DNA of 41,159 nucleotides from Candidatus Liptonbacteria bacterium (GCA_016204335.1 JACQKU010000003.1:1-41159), one strand, 5' to 3'; positions 26,465 to 35,447 are shown, numbered from the stretch's first letter. Notes: a model not told the origin generated them from the sequence alone. Translations and numbers: made by a program.

Positions 26465-27178
26465 TTATGCGTGTTTGTTTCCATTGTGGATGTGGTGATA
26501 ATATTTTCGGGGTCCGCCGTAGAGATTTTCGAGTACGCTCGGCGTGAGCGTTTCTTCCGGCGCGCCGAAACAAATATTTATTTTGTTAAGGCAAAGGACT
26601 TTTGTCGCGTATCGGTAGACGAAACTCAAATCGTGCGATACGAGGATTACCGTCATATCTTCTTTGTCCTGAAGTTCGTGGATAAGCTCATAGATTTGGG
26701 CTTCGCCCGGTTCGTCGATTGAAGCAGTCGGTTCGTCGAGAAGCAGAACGTTCGGGTGCCCGAGAAGCGCGAAAGCGATGAGCGCGCGCTGGAATTGTCC
26801 GCCAGAGAGATGCCCCACGGGCGTTTTTTGTATTTTTTCGGTAAGCCCTGCGGAGGTGATTGCCCGTGCGACTTCCGAAAAAGGGAGTCCCAGCGCGCGC
26901 ACCTTCGCGGATAAAAGATTTTGAATTGTGATAGGGAGGTGCCGGTCGGCGTCTATTTTTTGCGGAACGTATCCGAGCCGCACGTTTTCGGCCCATTTGA
27001 TTTCTCCTTGATACGGAAGCAGGCCGAGAAGCGTTTTTAACAGCACGGTTTTCCCGGAACCGTTCGGCCCGATAATCGCGAGATTTTCTCCCTGGTTCAA
27101 TTCGAAGCTTAAATCTTTGATGACGGCTTCTCCATCGAGGGAAACGGTAAGATTTTCGACACCAAGAAAACGAAACAT
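26465..27178 (-). CDS. Metal ABC transporter ATP-binding protein
   Basis: Walker A 'GPNGSGKTVLLKTLLG', signature 'HLSGGQFQRALIAFAL', Walker B 'VLLLDEPTASID'. Confidence 0.95.
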   Translation of the reverse strand: MFRFLGVENLTVSLDGEAVIKDLSFELNQGENLAIIGPNGSGKTVLLKTLLGLLPYQGEIKWAENVRLGYVPQKIDADRHLPITIQNLLSAKVRALGLPFSEVARAITSAGLTEKIQKTPVGHLSGGQFQRALIAFALLGHPNVLLLDEPTASIDEPGEAQIYELIHELQDKEDMTVILVSHDLSFVYRYATKVLCLNKINICFGAPEETLTPSVLENLYGGPRKYYHHIHNGNKHA

Positions 27179-27347
27179 TGTTTATATTCTACCCGGAAAA
27201 CATCTTCTTGAAAAGTAAGTGTCTTAAGAATGAGCGGAAAGCAGAAATAAATATCCTACATCTACGGATAGAGATTTATTGTTGGATTAAACCGATTAAA
27301 CTAAGCGAAAACCGGAAACCGAAAAAAGAGCAAACTGGTTATGCCAT

Positions 27348-27389
27348 CCTATTCCAACCACTATGCCGCGGCATAGTGGTTGGAATAGG
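27348..27389. promoter_or_regulatory. 42-bp perfect palindrome CCTATTCCAACCACTATGCCG|CGGCATAGTGGTTGGAATAGG containing the CTATGCC core
   Basis: Left and right 21-bp arms are exact reverse complements; abuts the stop codon of the TrpR-like gene. Confidence 0.85.
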
Positions 27390-27854
27390 TTACCGTGGAA
27401 TAGTAAGCGTTCCGTATTTTGTCCTCACTCTGCGCCCTGAAACATATTTCCCGTTTCTCGATGACTGCTGATTGCGCGAATATATTCTTTTCTTGCGTTC
27501 GGTTTTACCTCGTTCGTTATAGCTACGATACTTCTTTTCTTGCAGAGCTTTTTTTATCGCGCTGATAGTCTGCGGAATAAGCCAGAGTTCTTCACCGATT
27601 TCGCGATAACTTTTTCCCGCAAGAATGCGATTAACCGCGACAGCGCGGCGTAAAAGAAGAGAGCGCTCTTTTGTCGTGATAAGCATATTAAGCACCGACA
27701 AGAGTTTGTTTTGCTTTCGCAGAGCGACAAATCGCGCAACCAAGGTCCGCCAGACATCTTCCTCCCACGCTGAACGAGAGGAAAAATGTGCAAGAAGAGG
27801 CATTTCTCGAACCACGTCGGCGAGAATTGTATTTCCTTGTCTTACATTCTTCAT
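27390..27854 (-). CDS. TrpR/YerC-family HTH regulator
   Basis: 'TTKERSLLLRRAVAVNRILAGKSYREIGEELWLIPQTISAIKKAL' Trp-repressor-like HTH; basic C-terminal tail. Confidence 0.8.
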   Translation of the reverse strand: MKNVRQGNTILADVVREMPLLAHFSSRSAWEEDVWRTLVARFVALRKQNKLLSVLNMLITTKERSLLLRRAVAVNRILAGKSYREIGEELWLIPQTISAIKKALQEKKYRSYNERGKTERKKRIYSRNQQSSRNGKYVSGRRVRTKYGTLTIPR

Positions 27855-27874
27855 ATGCAGAAGTATACCACAGT

Positions 27875-27892
27875 ACTATGCCGTGGCATAGT
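27875..27892. promoter_or_regulatory. Operator palindrome ACTATGCCGTGGCATAGT upstream of the TrpR-like gene
   Basis: CTATGCC-GT-GGCATAG core, 8 bp upstream of the TATACT -10 box (27862-27867 on minus). Confidence 0.75.
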
Positions 27893-27910
27893 GGTAGGAT
27901 ATTCACTGGT

Positions 27911-27951
27911 GCTATATGGCATAAATTACAGATGCTATATGGCATAAATTA
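27911..27951. repeat. Direct repeat GCTATATGGCATAAATTA x2 (operator half-site-like)
   Basis: Identical 18-bp copies at 27911-27928 and 27934-27951, 23-bp period; each contains GGCATA. Confidence 0.8.
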
Positions 27952-27987
27952 AAGAACCCAATATTTTTAAAAAATATCTTAAGCTTG

Positions 27988-28009
27988 CCGCTATGCCGTG
28001 GCATAGCGG
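27988..28009. promoter_or_regulatory. Operator palindrome CCGCTATGCC-GT-GGCATAGCGG
   Basis: 10-bp arms around GT; same core as the other sites. Confidence 0.75.
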
Positions 28010-28093
28010 GGTGGTATGAACAATAAGAAACCCAATAATCCTTTTATTAAAAATTCCTTTCCAAAAATTTTAAAAATATCTTGGAAATCTGTT

Positions 28094-28113
28094 CACTATG
28101 CCGCGGCATAGTG
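28094..28113. promoter_or_regulatory. Operator palindrome CACTATGCCGCGGCATAGTG
   Basis: 20-bp perfect palindrome, same core. Confidence 0.8.
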
Positions 28114-28395
28114 CTTGGCAAGCGAAGTTCGCACTCTATATTAAGTAAGTACAGTAAGTAAGTAAAAGTGAGTACAATAAGTAAATATAACTGCTGTAAA
28201 AAGCCGCGGGTATCTGTGTGAATTATTCGAACAAAAGAAAAAAGAACCCAGACGCTTGATCTAAATTCTTTTGTTGACCTTTCCGCCCGAAGACAGAAAG
28301 ATAAAATTAAGTGAGAGTTCCAAGTTTTATGTCCGGGAGCTCACAACTATAGGACGGTAAGGGGTTAATGGTAGGATGTTGGTGGTAGAGTATTG

Positions 28396-28596
28396 CTACT
28401 TCACGCCCTTATACTCCTTGATGAGTTGGCATGCTTCTGCCGTCACATCAATTAGATACATCCGGAACGTCTCGGAGTCCGCGTCAGCCACGAGCTTTAT
28501 CTTTTGCTCGTGATCATCTGTGAGCTCCATCACTGCATTCCACAGCTTCTTTGCCGTGAGCGCCACAAGGATCTTCCGGTCCATCGTTTTATCCAT
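28396..28596 (-). CDS. Small hypothetical protein
   Basis: 66 aa MDKTMDRKILVALTAKKLWNAVMELTDDHEQKIK...; strong RBS-like AAGGAGGAAGG upstream of ATG. Confidence 0.7.
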   Translation of the reverse strand: MDKTMDRKILVALTAKKLWNAVMELTDDHEQKIKLVADADSETFRMYLIDVTAEACQLIKEYKGVK

Positions 28597-28737
28597 TGCG
28601 CCTTCCTCCTTACATCGGTTTTCAAGATGCGTCCCTAGATAGGACCATTTCCTATCTTTCCATTTTAAGGTATCATATTTTTCTTATCCTGTCAAGTTTG
28701 CCCGCGAGCATATTTTTATCTAAAATTCATTTACTAG

Positions 28738-30438
28738 ATGGCAAACACTCCTGTCGAAACAATCAAAGAAAAACTCGATATCGTCGATTTTTTGAAGGGC
28801 TATCTTCAGCTCCAGCCCTCGGGCAGGAATTTCAAGGCGCTGTGCCCGTTCCATCGCGAAAAGACGGCCTCGTTTATGGTATCTCCGGAGCGGCAGACAT
28901 GGCATTGCTTCGGGTGCAACATCGGGGGCGACGTGTTCAGTTTTGTGATGAAGTATGAAAATATCGAGTTCAGCGAGGCGCTGAAAATTTTGGCGGAAAA
29001 AGCCGGCATCGAGCTGAAGCGGGTGAATCCGGCGGAATACAAATATCTCGGACTTCTTTACGAAATAAACGACGCGGCCGCGAAATTTTTCAAGCAGGAA
29101 CTCGGGCGTTCCGATGTCGCGAAAAAATATCTCATCGAGCGAGGGCTTACTGGTGAAACTGCAAAAGAGTTTGAAATCGGATTCGCCCCGAATTTGGCGG
29201 AAGCGCTGACGCTTCATCTCATAAAAACCGGATTTTATCCGGATGACATTTTGCGCGCGGGACTTTCGTTCAAAACGGAGCGCGGAATGAAGTTCGACAG
29301 GTTCCGCGGCAGAATTATGTTTCCGATACACAATCATTTGGGCAAAATAGTCGGGTTCACGGGCAGGGTTTTGCCGCAGTTCGACGACGGCAAGTCGGGC
29401 AAGTATGTAAATTCGCCAGAGACCCCGATTTTCAACAAATCAAAACTTTTGTACGGTTTTTGGAAAAGCAAAAATTCCATCCGCGACTTGAAAAGCGCGT
29501 TTTTGGTCGAGGGGCAGATGGATTTTTTGCTCAGCTGGCAGGCGGGAGTAAAAAACGTAGTCGCGAGTTCCGGCACCGCGCTGACCGAAGACCATCTCCG
29601 GACGCTACGCCGGCTCGCGGACCAGCTTATCGTGAGTTTCGACAACGATGACGCGGGCTGGCAGGCGGGCGAGCGCGCCGTTGACCTTGCCGAAGCGTAC
29701 GACTTCGACGTAAAAGCCGCCATATTCAGGGATTATAAAGACCCGGCCGACGCGGTGTTCGCGGGCAAGGAACATCTTTTTACCGCCATCAAAAACGCCA
29801 AGCCCGCAGTCGAGTTTTATTTCGAAAAGTATCTGTCCGCCGGAAAATTCGACGTCCGCCACCGCGACAGTTTGAAAAACCTCCGGATGGTTCTCGAGAA
29901 AATAAAAAATATACAGAGCCCGGTCGCGAGAACGTCGTGGATTAAAGAACTTTCAAAACGGACGGGAGTGGACGATAAAGTACTCGGCGAGGAAATGGAA
30001 AAGCTTGCTTCGAAGAAGGAAAGCGCCGTCAGAAAGCCGGAAGAGGAAATCGAACAGACAACGGCAAAAAAATTCTCGCGCTGGGAACTGCTGGCGCAAC
30101 GCTGTCTTGCGTCCGCGCTCTCGCGGGAGAAAATGGATAACTCCGAAGAATATTTTTCGTACCTGCCGGGACAGTATCGGGAAATTTTCGCGGTTTTTCA
30201 GAACGGCAAACGCCGCTCCGACGACCCGATTCTCGACGAGCTGATAAATTTCATCGTGTTTCAGCAAAAAGAGGCGGGCATCGAAGAATTCGAAGAACTG
30301 AAACGCCAGCTCTACATTGAGTATCTCAAAGAACGGCGGCAGGAGCTTGTGGATGCTGTCCGGCGCGCCGAACATTCCGGCGACGAACGATTGCACCAAG
30401 CCGCGATTCAGGAGTTGGATAAATTGCCGACGGTGTAG
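28738..30438 (+). CDS. dnaG: DNA primase DnaG
   Basis: Zinc finger 'CPFHREKTASFMVSPERQTWHCFGCNIGGDVFSFVM', TOPRIM 'FLVEGQMDFLLSWQAGVKNVVASSGTALT', 'DNDDAGWQA'. Confidence 0.97.
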   Translation: MANTPVETIKEKLDIVDFLKGYLQLQPSGRNFKALCPFHREKTASFMVSPERQTWHCFGCNIGGDVFSFVMKYENIEFSEALKILAEKAGIELKRVNPAEYKYLGLLYEINDAAAKFFKQELGRSDVAKKYLIERGLTGETAKEFEIGFAPNLAEALTLHLIKTGFYPDDILRAGLSFKTERGMKFDRFRGRIMFPIHNHLGKIVGFTGRVLPQFDDGKSGKYVNSPETPIFNKSKLLYGFWKSKNSIRDLKSAFLVEGQMDFLLSWQAGVKNVVASSGTALTEDHLRTLRRLADQLIVSFDNDDAGWQAGERAVDLAEAYDFDVKAAIFRDYKDPADAVFAGKEHLFTAIKNAKPAVEFYFEKYLSAGKFDVRHRDSLKNLRMVLEKIKNIQSPVARTSWIKELSKRTGVDDKVLGEEMEKLASKKESAVRKPEEEIEQTTAKKFSRWELLAQRCLASALSREKMDNSEEYFSYLPGQYREIFAVFQNGKRRSDDPILDELINFIVFQQKEAGIEEFEELKRQLYIEYLKERRQELVDAVRRAEHSGDERLHQAAIQELDKLPTV

Positions 30439-30501
30439 ATTGGTAAATTACGTAGTCGGCTAGTTCAGATATTTATCGACCGAGCAACCTGAAACATCAT
30501 C

Positions 30502-31317
30502 ATGCATTTGCCCATTAAATCTATTGCAATAGCTTTTGGATCTACAGAAGAGTCGGTACTTTTAAAAGGTGGGCAAGGCACAGCGTATCGCTCGGGTAAT
30601 ATTGTCGTAAAACCTGCCGACGGAGTTGAACAGTCGAACTGGCTAGCCGATATTTTTAGCAGATTACCCAAAAGCGATAATGTTCGACTGGCGGCTCCGG
30701 TTAGAGCAATAACAGGAGAATGGATATACGAAGGATTTGTCGCTTGGACATTTTTGGAAGGAGAACATGTCAATGGTGACTACGAGAAAAAAATTGATGC
30801 CAGCCTTACATTCCACAATCTCATTAAAAATATCGAACAACCCCCTTTTTTAGAATCCAGGAAAGATTCATGGGCTATAGCTGATCGGGCGGTTTGGAAT
30901 GCGCAAGAATTTGATTACGATGAAGAGTTTTTAGCTTTGATTCATCAGATAGCACCAAAGTTAAAACCTCTTAATTTACTAAGCCAATTGATTCACGGTG
31001 ATATGTCGGGGAACTTTCTTTCCCATAAAACATTATCGCCAGCTCTTATTGATTTTTCCCCTGCCTGGGCTCCGAACGGTTTTGGAGAAGGAATTATGCT
31101 CGCTGATGCTATCGCTTGGGAAAATGCAGATTTGAATTCACTGGAAGTTTTTAAGAAGTTACCTCATATTGATCAATTTGCATGGCGCGGCACATTACGC
31201 AGGATTCTTGAACAGGCGGAACATATTAAATATTGGGGGAAAAGTAAGGAGTCTGCAGTTATAGACGCATTGGAGTTTCAGAAAACAATTGATTACCTCA
31301 AGGAAAATTTTTCTTAA
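30502..31317 (+). CDS. APH/phosphotransferase-like protein
   Basis: 'GGQGTAYRSGNIVVKP', catalytic-loop-like 'LIHGDMSGNFL' and 'PALIDFSPAW'. Confidence 0.75.
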   Translation: MHLPIKSIAIAFGSTEESVLLKGGQGTAYRSGNIVVKPADGVEQSNWLADIFSRLPKSDNVRLAAPVRAITGEWIYEGFVAWTFLEGEHVNGDYEKKIDASLTFHNLIKNIEQPPFLESRKDSWAIADRAVWNAQEFDYDEEFLALIHQIAPKLKPLNLLSQLIHGDMSGNFLSHKTLSPALIDFSPAWAPNGFGEGIMLADAIAWENADLNSLEVFKKLPHIDQFAWRGTLRRILEQAEHIKYWGKSKESAVIDALEFQKTIDYLKENFS

Positions 31318-31440
31318 AATTTCCCAATCCTATTTTGGTCAAGCGAAATGCTCGAGCTTCCTTTTCAAGCAATTTTGGAATATACTGTTTACTTAGTTTG
31401 TAGCAAGTAGCTTGTAGCTTTTTCGGCAAAAGATAAATAA

Positions 31441-31469
31441 TTGACTCTCCAAGAAATCAGCCCTACAAT
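31441..31469 (+). promoter_or_regulatory. Promoter TTGACT-17-TACAAT
   Basis: TTGACT 31441-31446, 17-bp spacer, TACAAT 31464-31469; ATG at 31479. Confidence 0.65.
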
Positions 31470-31478
31470 AGAGGCATT

Positions 31479-31703
31479 ATGAGCACGATAACAATACCGA
31501 AAAAAGAATATCAAAAGCTTGTGGAAACGAGGTTGCGGTATGAGTATCTTCGGCAAGCAATGAAGGAGGATATTTTTGTTTCCCCGCCGACCAAGAAGAT
31601 TGGAAGGATTTTGGCCGAATTCAGTAGTGCCAAAAAATATAGCCGCCCGTTCTTGAAGGATTTGGAGCGAGGTTTGAAGCGTTCCTCATATTTTAGTTCA
31701 TGA
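31479..31703 (+). CDS. Antitoxin-like protein of a type II TA module
   Basis: 74 aa 'MSTITIPKKEYQKLVETRLRYEYLRQAMKEDIFVSPPTKKIGRILAEF'; overlaps the start of a toxin-like ORF by ATGA. Confidence 0.55.
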   Translation: MSTITIPKKEYQKLVETRLRYEYLRQAMKEDIFVSPPTKKIGRILAEFSSAKKYSRPFLKDLERGLKRSSYFSS

Positions 31704-31789
31704 AGGTTTTGCCGATTCACGCCGAGATTCAAAAATATCTCGAGAAGAGAAATCTTAAGAAAGCATTCGAAAAACAGAATAGAACATAA
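31700..31789 (+). pseudogene. Truncated RelE/ParE-like toxin remnant
   Basis: MKVLPIHAEIQKYLEKRNLKKAFEKQNRT* (29 aa); resembles only the N-terminus of a RelE-like toxin and runs into a CGAAT-rich repeat. Confidence 0.45.
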
Positions 31790-31875
31790 TGCGAATGCTA
31801 CGAATCTCGATTCGAATGATACGAATATCGTATTTGTTGCGTTCGTGATACCATTCGTATTATTCGCATTATATT
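31790..31875. repeat. TACGAAT-word inverted repeat upstream of rpoD
   Basis: ATGCGAATGCTACGAATCTCGATTCGAATGATACGAAT ... ATACCATTCGTATTATTCGCATTAT, mutually inverted. Confidence 0.65.
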
Positions 31876-31878
31876 TTC

Positions 31879-33288
31879 ATGAAAAAAAAGAAACGGAAAA
31901 AATTGAAGGCGAAGCGCGGGATTAAACGCAAAAAGAAAACGCGAAAACCCGTTCGGCGCAAGCAAAAGCGGGGCAAGAAAAAATCCAAGGCGGCTCGCAG
32001 GTTCCGCCAAGCAAAAAAACGGCGCAAGCTTGCGGCAAAGAAGAAAAAGAAAGCCAAGCTTCGGAAACGGTTGGCTCGGAAAGCAAAGCGTAAGAAAAAA
32101 GCTGTTCGGCTGGCGGCTGTGAAGAAGAAGCAAAAGAAGAAACTGAAATCGAAAAAGCCGAAAAAGCTCAAACAGAAAAAGCAGAAGAAAGAAAAGAAGA
32201 GTAAATTTAAACTGAACGAAGCGGCATTGAAGGAGTTGATTGACCGCGGCAAGCCGCGCGGATTCGTGACCGACAACGAAATCCTTTACTATTTCCCCAA
32301 AATCGAAAAAGACGTATCTCTCCTCGACGAAATTTACGACCGGCTCGAGAAAATCAACCTCAAAGTAATCGAGACAAGCGGTCTGATTGACCTTTCGAAA
32401 ACCGAGCCGACCAAAGCGGAAATCGATTTGGCGTCCGATTTCGAAAAAGGCGCGCCGGACGCGGTACAGATGTATTTGAAAGAAATCGGCAGGACCGCGC
32501 TTTTGACCAAAGACGAAGAAAAAGACCTCGCAAAAAAGATTTTGAAAGGCGATGAAGAAGCGCGCCAGCGACTGATGAAAGCGAATCTACGGCTGGTGGT
32601 TTCAATCGCCAAGCGCTACGCGAACCGGACGCCGAATTTGTCACTCCTTGATCTGGTGCAGGAAGGCAACATCGGCCTTTCGCGCGCGGTGGAAAAATTC
32701 GATTATAGGAAAGGATTCAAGTTCTCGACCTACGCGACATGGTGGATTAGGCAGGCGATTACGCGCGCGCTTGCCGACCAGTCGCGCACCATCAGAATTC
32801 CGGTGCATATGGTGGAAACGATTTCGAAATACGCCCAGACCAGGCGCCAGTTTATCCAGGAACTCGGCCGCGACCCGCTGGCGGAAGAAATCGCGGCAGA
32901 GATGGGAATTGACGTCGATAAAGTAAGGCAGATTCAGAAAATTTCCCAGGAGGTGCTTTCCATCGAACAGCCGGTCGGCGACGAGGACGATTCCACGCTT
33001 TCGGATTTCATTCAGGACGACAAAAATATCACGCCGGTGCAAGGGGCGGCGCAGGCGCTGATTCGCGACCTCATCAGAGACATCATAGTCGATTTGAGCG
33101 AACGGGAGCGCGATATTCTGAAAATGAGATTTGGCCTTGAGGACGGCGTGACCCACACGCTCGAAGAAGTCGGCAAAGTATTTGGCGTGACACGCGAGAG
33201 AATCCGCCAGATTGAAGCGAAAGCTCTCGAAAAAATCCGGGACCATGACAAGACGAATGCGTTGGAGGGATTTGAGAACCTCACGTAA
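31879..33288 (+). CDS. rpoD: RNA polymerase primary sigma factor with Lys/Arg-rich N-terminal extension
   Basis: Sigma-70 regions '[75 protein letters not shown]' and '[24 protein letters not shown]'; first ~110 aa almost only K/R/A/L. Confidence 0.96.
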   Translation: MKKKKRKKLKAKRGIKRKKKTRKPVRRKQKRGKKKSKAARRFRQAKKRRKLAAKKKKKAKLRKRLARKAKRKKKAVRLAAVKKKQKKKLKSKKPKKLKQKKQKKEKKSKFKLNEAALKELIDRGKPRGFVTDNEILYYFPKIEKDVSLLDEIYDRLEKINLKVIETSGLIDLSKTEPTKAEIDLASDFEKGAPDAVQMYLKEIGRTALLTKDEEKDLAKKILKGDEEARQRLMKANLRLVVSIAKRYANRTPNLSLLDLVQEGNIGLSRAVEKFDYRKGFKFSTYATWWIRQAITRALADQSRTIRIPVHMVETISKYAQTRRQFIQELGRDPLAEEIAAEMGIDVDKVRQIQKISQEVLSIEQPVGDEDDSTLSDFIQDDKNITPVQGAAQALIRDLIRDIIVDLSERERDILKMRFGLEDGVTHTLEEVGKVFGVTRERIRQIEAKALEKIRDHDKTNALEGFENLT

Positions 33289-33463
33289 TCTTTTCCGGGA
33301 ACCCGCTCCGGTTGTGAAAATGATATTCTCACAGCTCGATTTTTTGAGAAAATGAAGCGGCTCCCGTCGCATCGGCTCCGACCACTTCATTTTCAAATCA
33401 AAAAATCTTCACTGTGCTCATTCATTTTCACACAACCTCCGCTTATGGTTCTCGGAAAAGATT
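33287..33463. other. Long imperfect inverted repeat (candidate structured RNA) between rpoD and alaS
   Basis: AATCTTTTCCGGGAACC (33287-33303) pairs with GGTTCTCGGAAAAGATT (33447-33463); inner GGTTGTGAAAATGA pairs with TCATTTTCACACAACC. Confidence 0.55.
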
Positions 33464-33509
33464 CCGCTCGGTATTGGCAGAGGAAGGTATAATATATTAA
33501 ATTTTATAT

Positions 33510-35447
33510 ATGACCTCATCGGAAATCCGCAAAAAGTATCTGGAATTTTTTGAAAAGCGGGGGCATAAGATTATCCCGTCATCCTCATTGATTCCCGAAA
33601 AAGATGCGACGACGCTCTTCACCGGTTCGGGTATGCAGCCGCTTTTGCCGTATCTTCTGGGAGAATCCCATCCGGGAGGAAAACGACTTGTGAACTCGCA
33701 GAAGTGCTTTCGCGCCGAGGATATCGAAGAAGTGGGCGACAATCGCCATACCACTTTTTTTGAAATGCTCGGCAATTGGTCACTCGGCGATTACTTCAAA
33801 GCCGAACAGTTGCCATGGTTTTTTGAGTTTTTGACTGATGAAGTCGGACTCGACCCGAAACGGCTTTATGTCACGGTTTTCGCGGGTGACAAAAAAAATG
33901 GCATTCCGAAAGATGAGGAATCCTCGGCAATATGGAAAAAGCTTTTTCAGGAGAAAGGCATCGAGGTAAAGGAAGTTGAACTGGTCACGCTGGCGCGAGG
34001 CGGGGAATTCGGCATGCAAGGAGGCAGGATTTTTTACTATGACGCGAAGAAAAATTGGTGGAGTAGGACGGGCGCGCCGGAAAAGATGCCCGCGAACGAG
34101 CCCGGAGGCCCTGACTCAGAGGTTTTTTACGATTTCCATCCGGAGCTTGGGGAAAAGTGTCTTATGTCCGGCTTTGGCACATTCTGTCATCCGAACTGCG
34201 ACTGCGGGAGATTCATGGAAATTGGCAATTCGGTGTTTATGGAGTATTTGAAAAAAGAAGACGGCAGTTTCGAAAAACTGAAGCAACGAAATGTGGATTT
34301 TGGCGGGGGGCTTGAACGCATTACCGCTGCGCTTGGAAACGACAGCGATATATTTCAGATTGATATTTTCAAACCGCTTATTCTTGAACTTGTTTCGCTT
34401 TCAGGCAAAAGGTATGAGGATTCTGCGCACCAGAAATCATTCCGTGTGATTGCGGATCACGTGCGAGCCGCGACTTTCATGTTGGCGGATGGAGTTTTGC
34501 CTTCCCATAATGACCGCGGATATATTCTTCGGCGCCTGATCCGTCGGGCGCTCCGTCATCTTAATAGAATTGAAGTTTCTGGCGAGCATTTGGAAATATT
34601 GAGTAAATCCGTCATCAAAATTTACGCAGACCAATATCCGGGGCTGGCGCGTTCCGAGAACGGTATTTTAAGCGCGCTTCGCGAAGAAGAGGCGCGATTC
34701 AAAAAAACGCTTGCTTCAGGCCTCCGCTATGTACATGGGATGACCGAGCTCCAAAATATTTCCGGAAAGATAATTTCCGGCGCCGATGCGTTTATACTTT
34801 TTTCAACCTATGGCTTTCCGATTGAAATGACGGAAGAAATCGCAAAGGAAAAAGGAATGACAGTCGACATAAAAGGTTTTAAGAGCGAAATGGAAAAGCA
34901 TCAAGATATTTCCCGCGCGGGGGCCGAGAAAAAATTCGGCGGCCACGGCTTGTATCTCAAAACCGGCGAAGTGACAATCCGCGACCAGTCCGAAGTGGAA
35001 AAAGTGACGCGTCTTCACACGGCTACCCATCTTTTGCATCAAGCGCTCCGCCAGACGCTCGGCCCTGAAGTTAGGCAAAACGGTTCGGACATTACAGTGG
35101 AGCGAACGAGGTTTGATTTCAATTTCCCGAGAAAGCTCACGCCGGAAGAAGTAAAGAGTGTAGAGAAATTAGTGAATGAGAAAATAAAAGAGGACTTGCC
35201 GGTGAGTTTCGTGGAATTGCCGAAAGCGGAAGCGGAAAAAACGGGCGCCCTCTTTTTCTTCACTGCGAAATACGGCGACACAGTGAAGGTTTATTATATT
35301 GGCAAGGATTTGAATTCCGCCTGGAGCAAGGAATTCTGCGGAGGACCGCACGTAGCGCATACCGCAGAAATCGGCGCATTCAAAATTTCCAAAGAGGAAG
35401 CCGTGGCAAGCGGACTCCGCCGGATTCGCGGCATCGTTGAGCCGTAA
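33510..35447 (+). CDS. alaS: Alanyl-tRNA synthetase, compact form
   Basis: 'SSSLIPEKDATTLFTGSGMQPLLPYLLG', 'HTATHLLHQALRQTLG' and 'CGGPHVAHTAEIGAFKI' editing motifs; 645 aa, ends after the editing domain. Confidence 0.95.
   Translation: MTSSEIRKKYLEFFEKRGHKIIPSSSLIPEKDATTLFTGSGMQPLLPYLLGESHPGGKRLVNSQKCFRAEDIEEVGDNRHTTFFEMLGNWSLGDYFKAEQLPWFFEFLTDEVGLDPKRLYVTVFAGDKKNGIPKDEESSAIWKKLFQEKGIEVKEVELVTLARGGEFGMQGGRIFYYDAKKNWWSRTGAPEKMPANEPGGPDSEVFYDFHPELGEKCLMSGFGTFCHPNCDCGRFMEIGNSVFMEYLKKEDGSFEKLKQRNVDFGGGLERITAALGNDSDIFQIDIFKPLILELVSLSGKRYEDSAHQKSFRVIADHVRAATFMLADGVLPSHNDRGYILRRLIRRALRHLNRIEVSGEHLEILSKSVIKIYADQYPGLARSENGILSALREEEARFKKTLASGLRYVHGMTELQNISGKIISGADAFILFSTYGFPIEMTEEIAKEKGMTVDIKGFKSEMEKHQDISRAGAEKKFGGHGLYLKTGEVTIRDQSEVEKVTRLHTATHLLHQALRQTLGPEVRQNGSDITVERTRFDFNFPRKLTPEEVKSVEKLVNEKIKEDLPVSFVELPKAEAEKTGALFFFTAKYGDTVKVYYIGKDLNSAWSKEFCGGPHVAHTAEIGAFKISKEEAVASGLRRIRGIVEP

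Noticed and set aside
28596-28958. 120-aa plus ORF overlapping the dnaG start
   Set aside because: Out of frame with dnaG, which has clear zinc-finger motifs from 28738
31869-32276. 135-aa Phe-rich minus-strand ORF (FFFCFFF...)
   Set aside because: Antisense of the Lys-rich rpoD N-terminus (AAA/AAG read as TTT/CTT)
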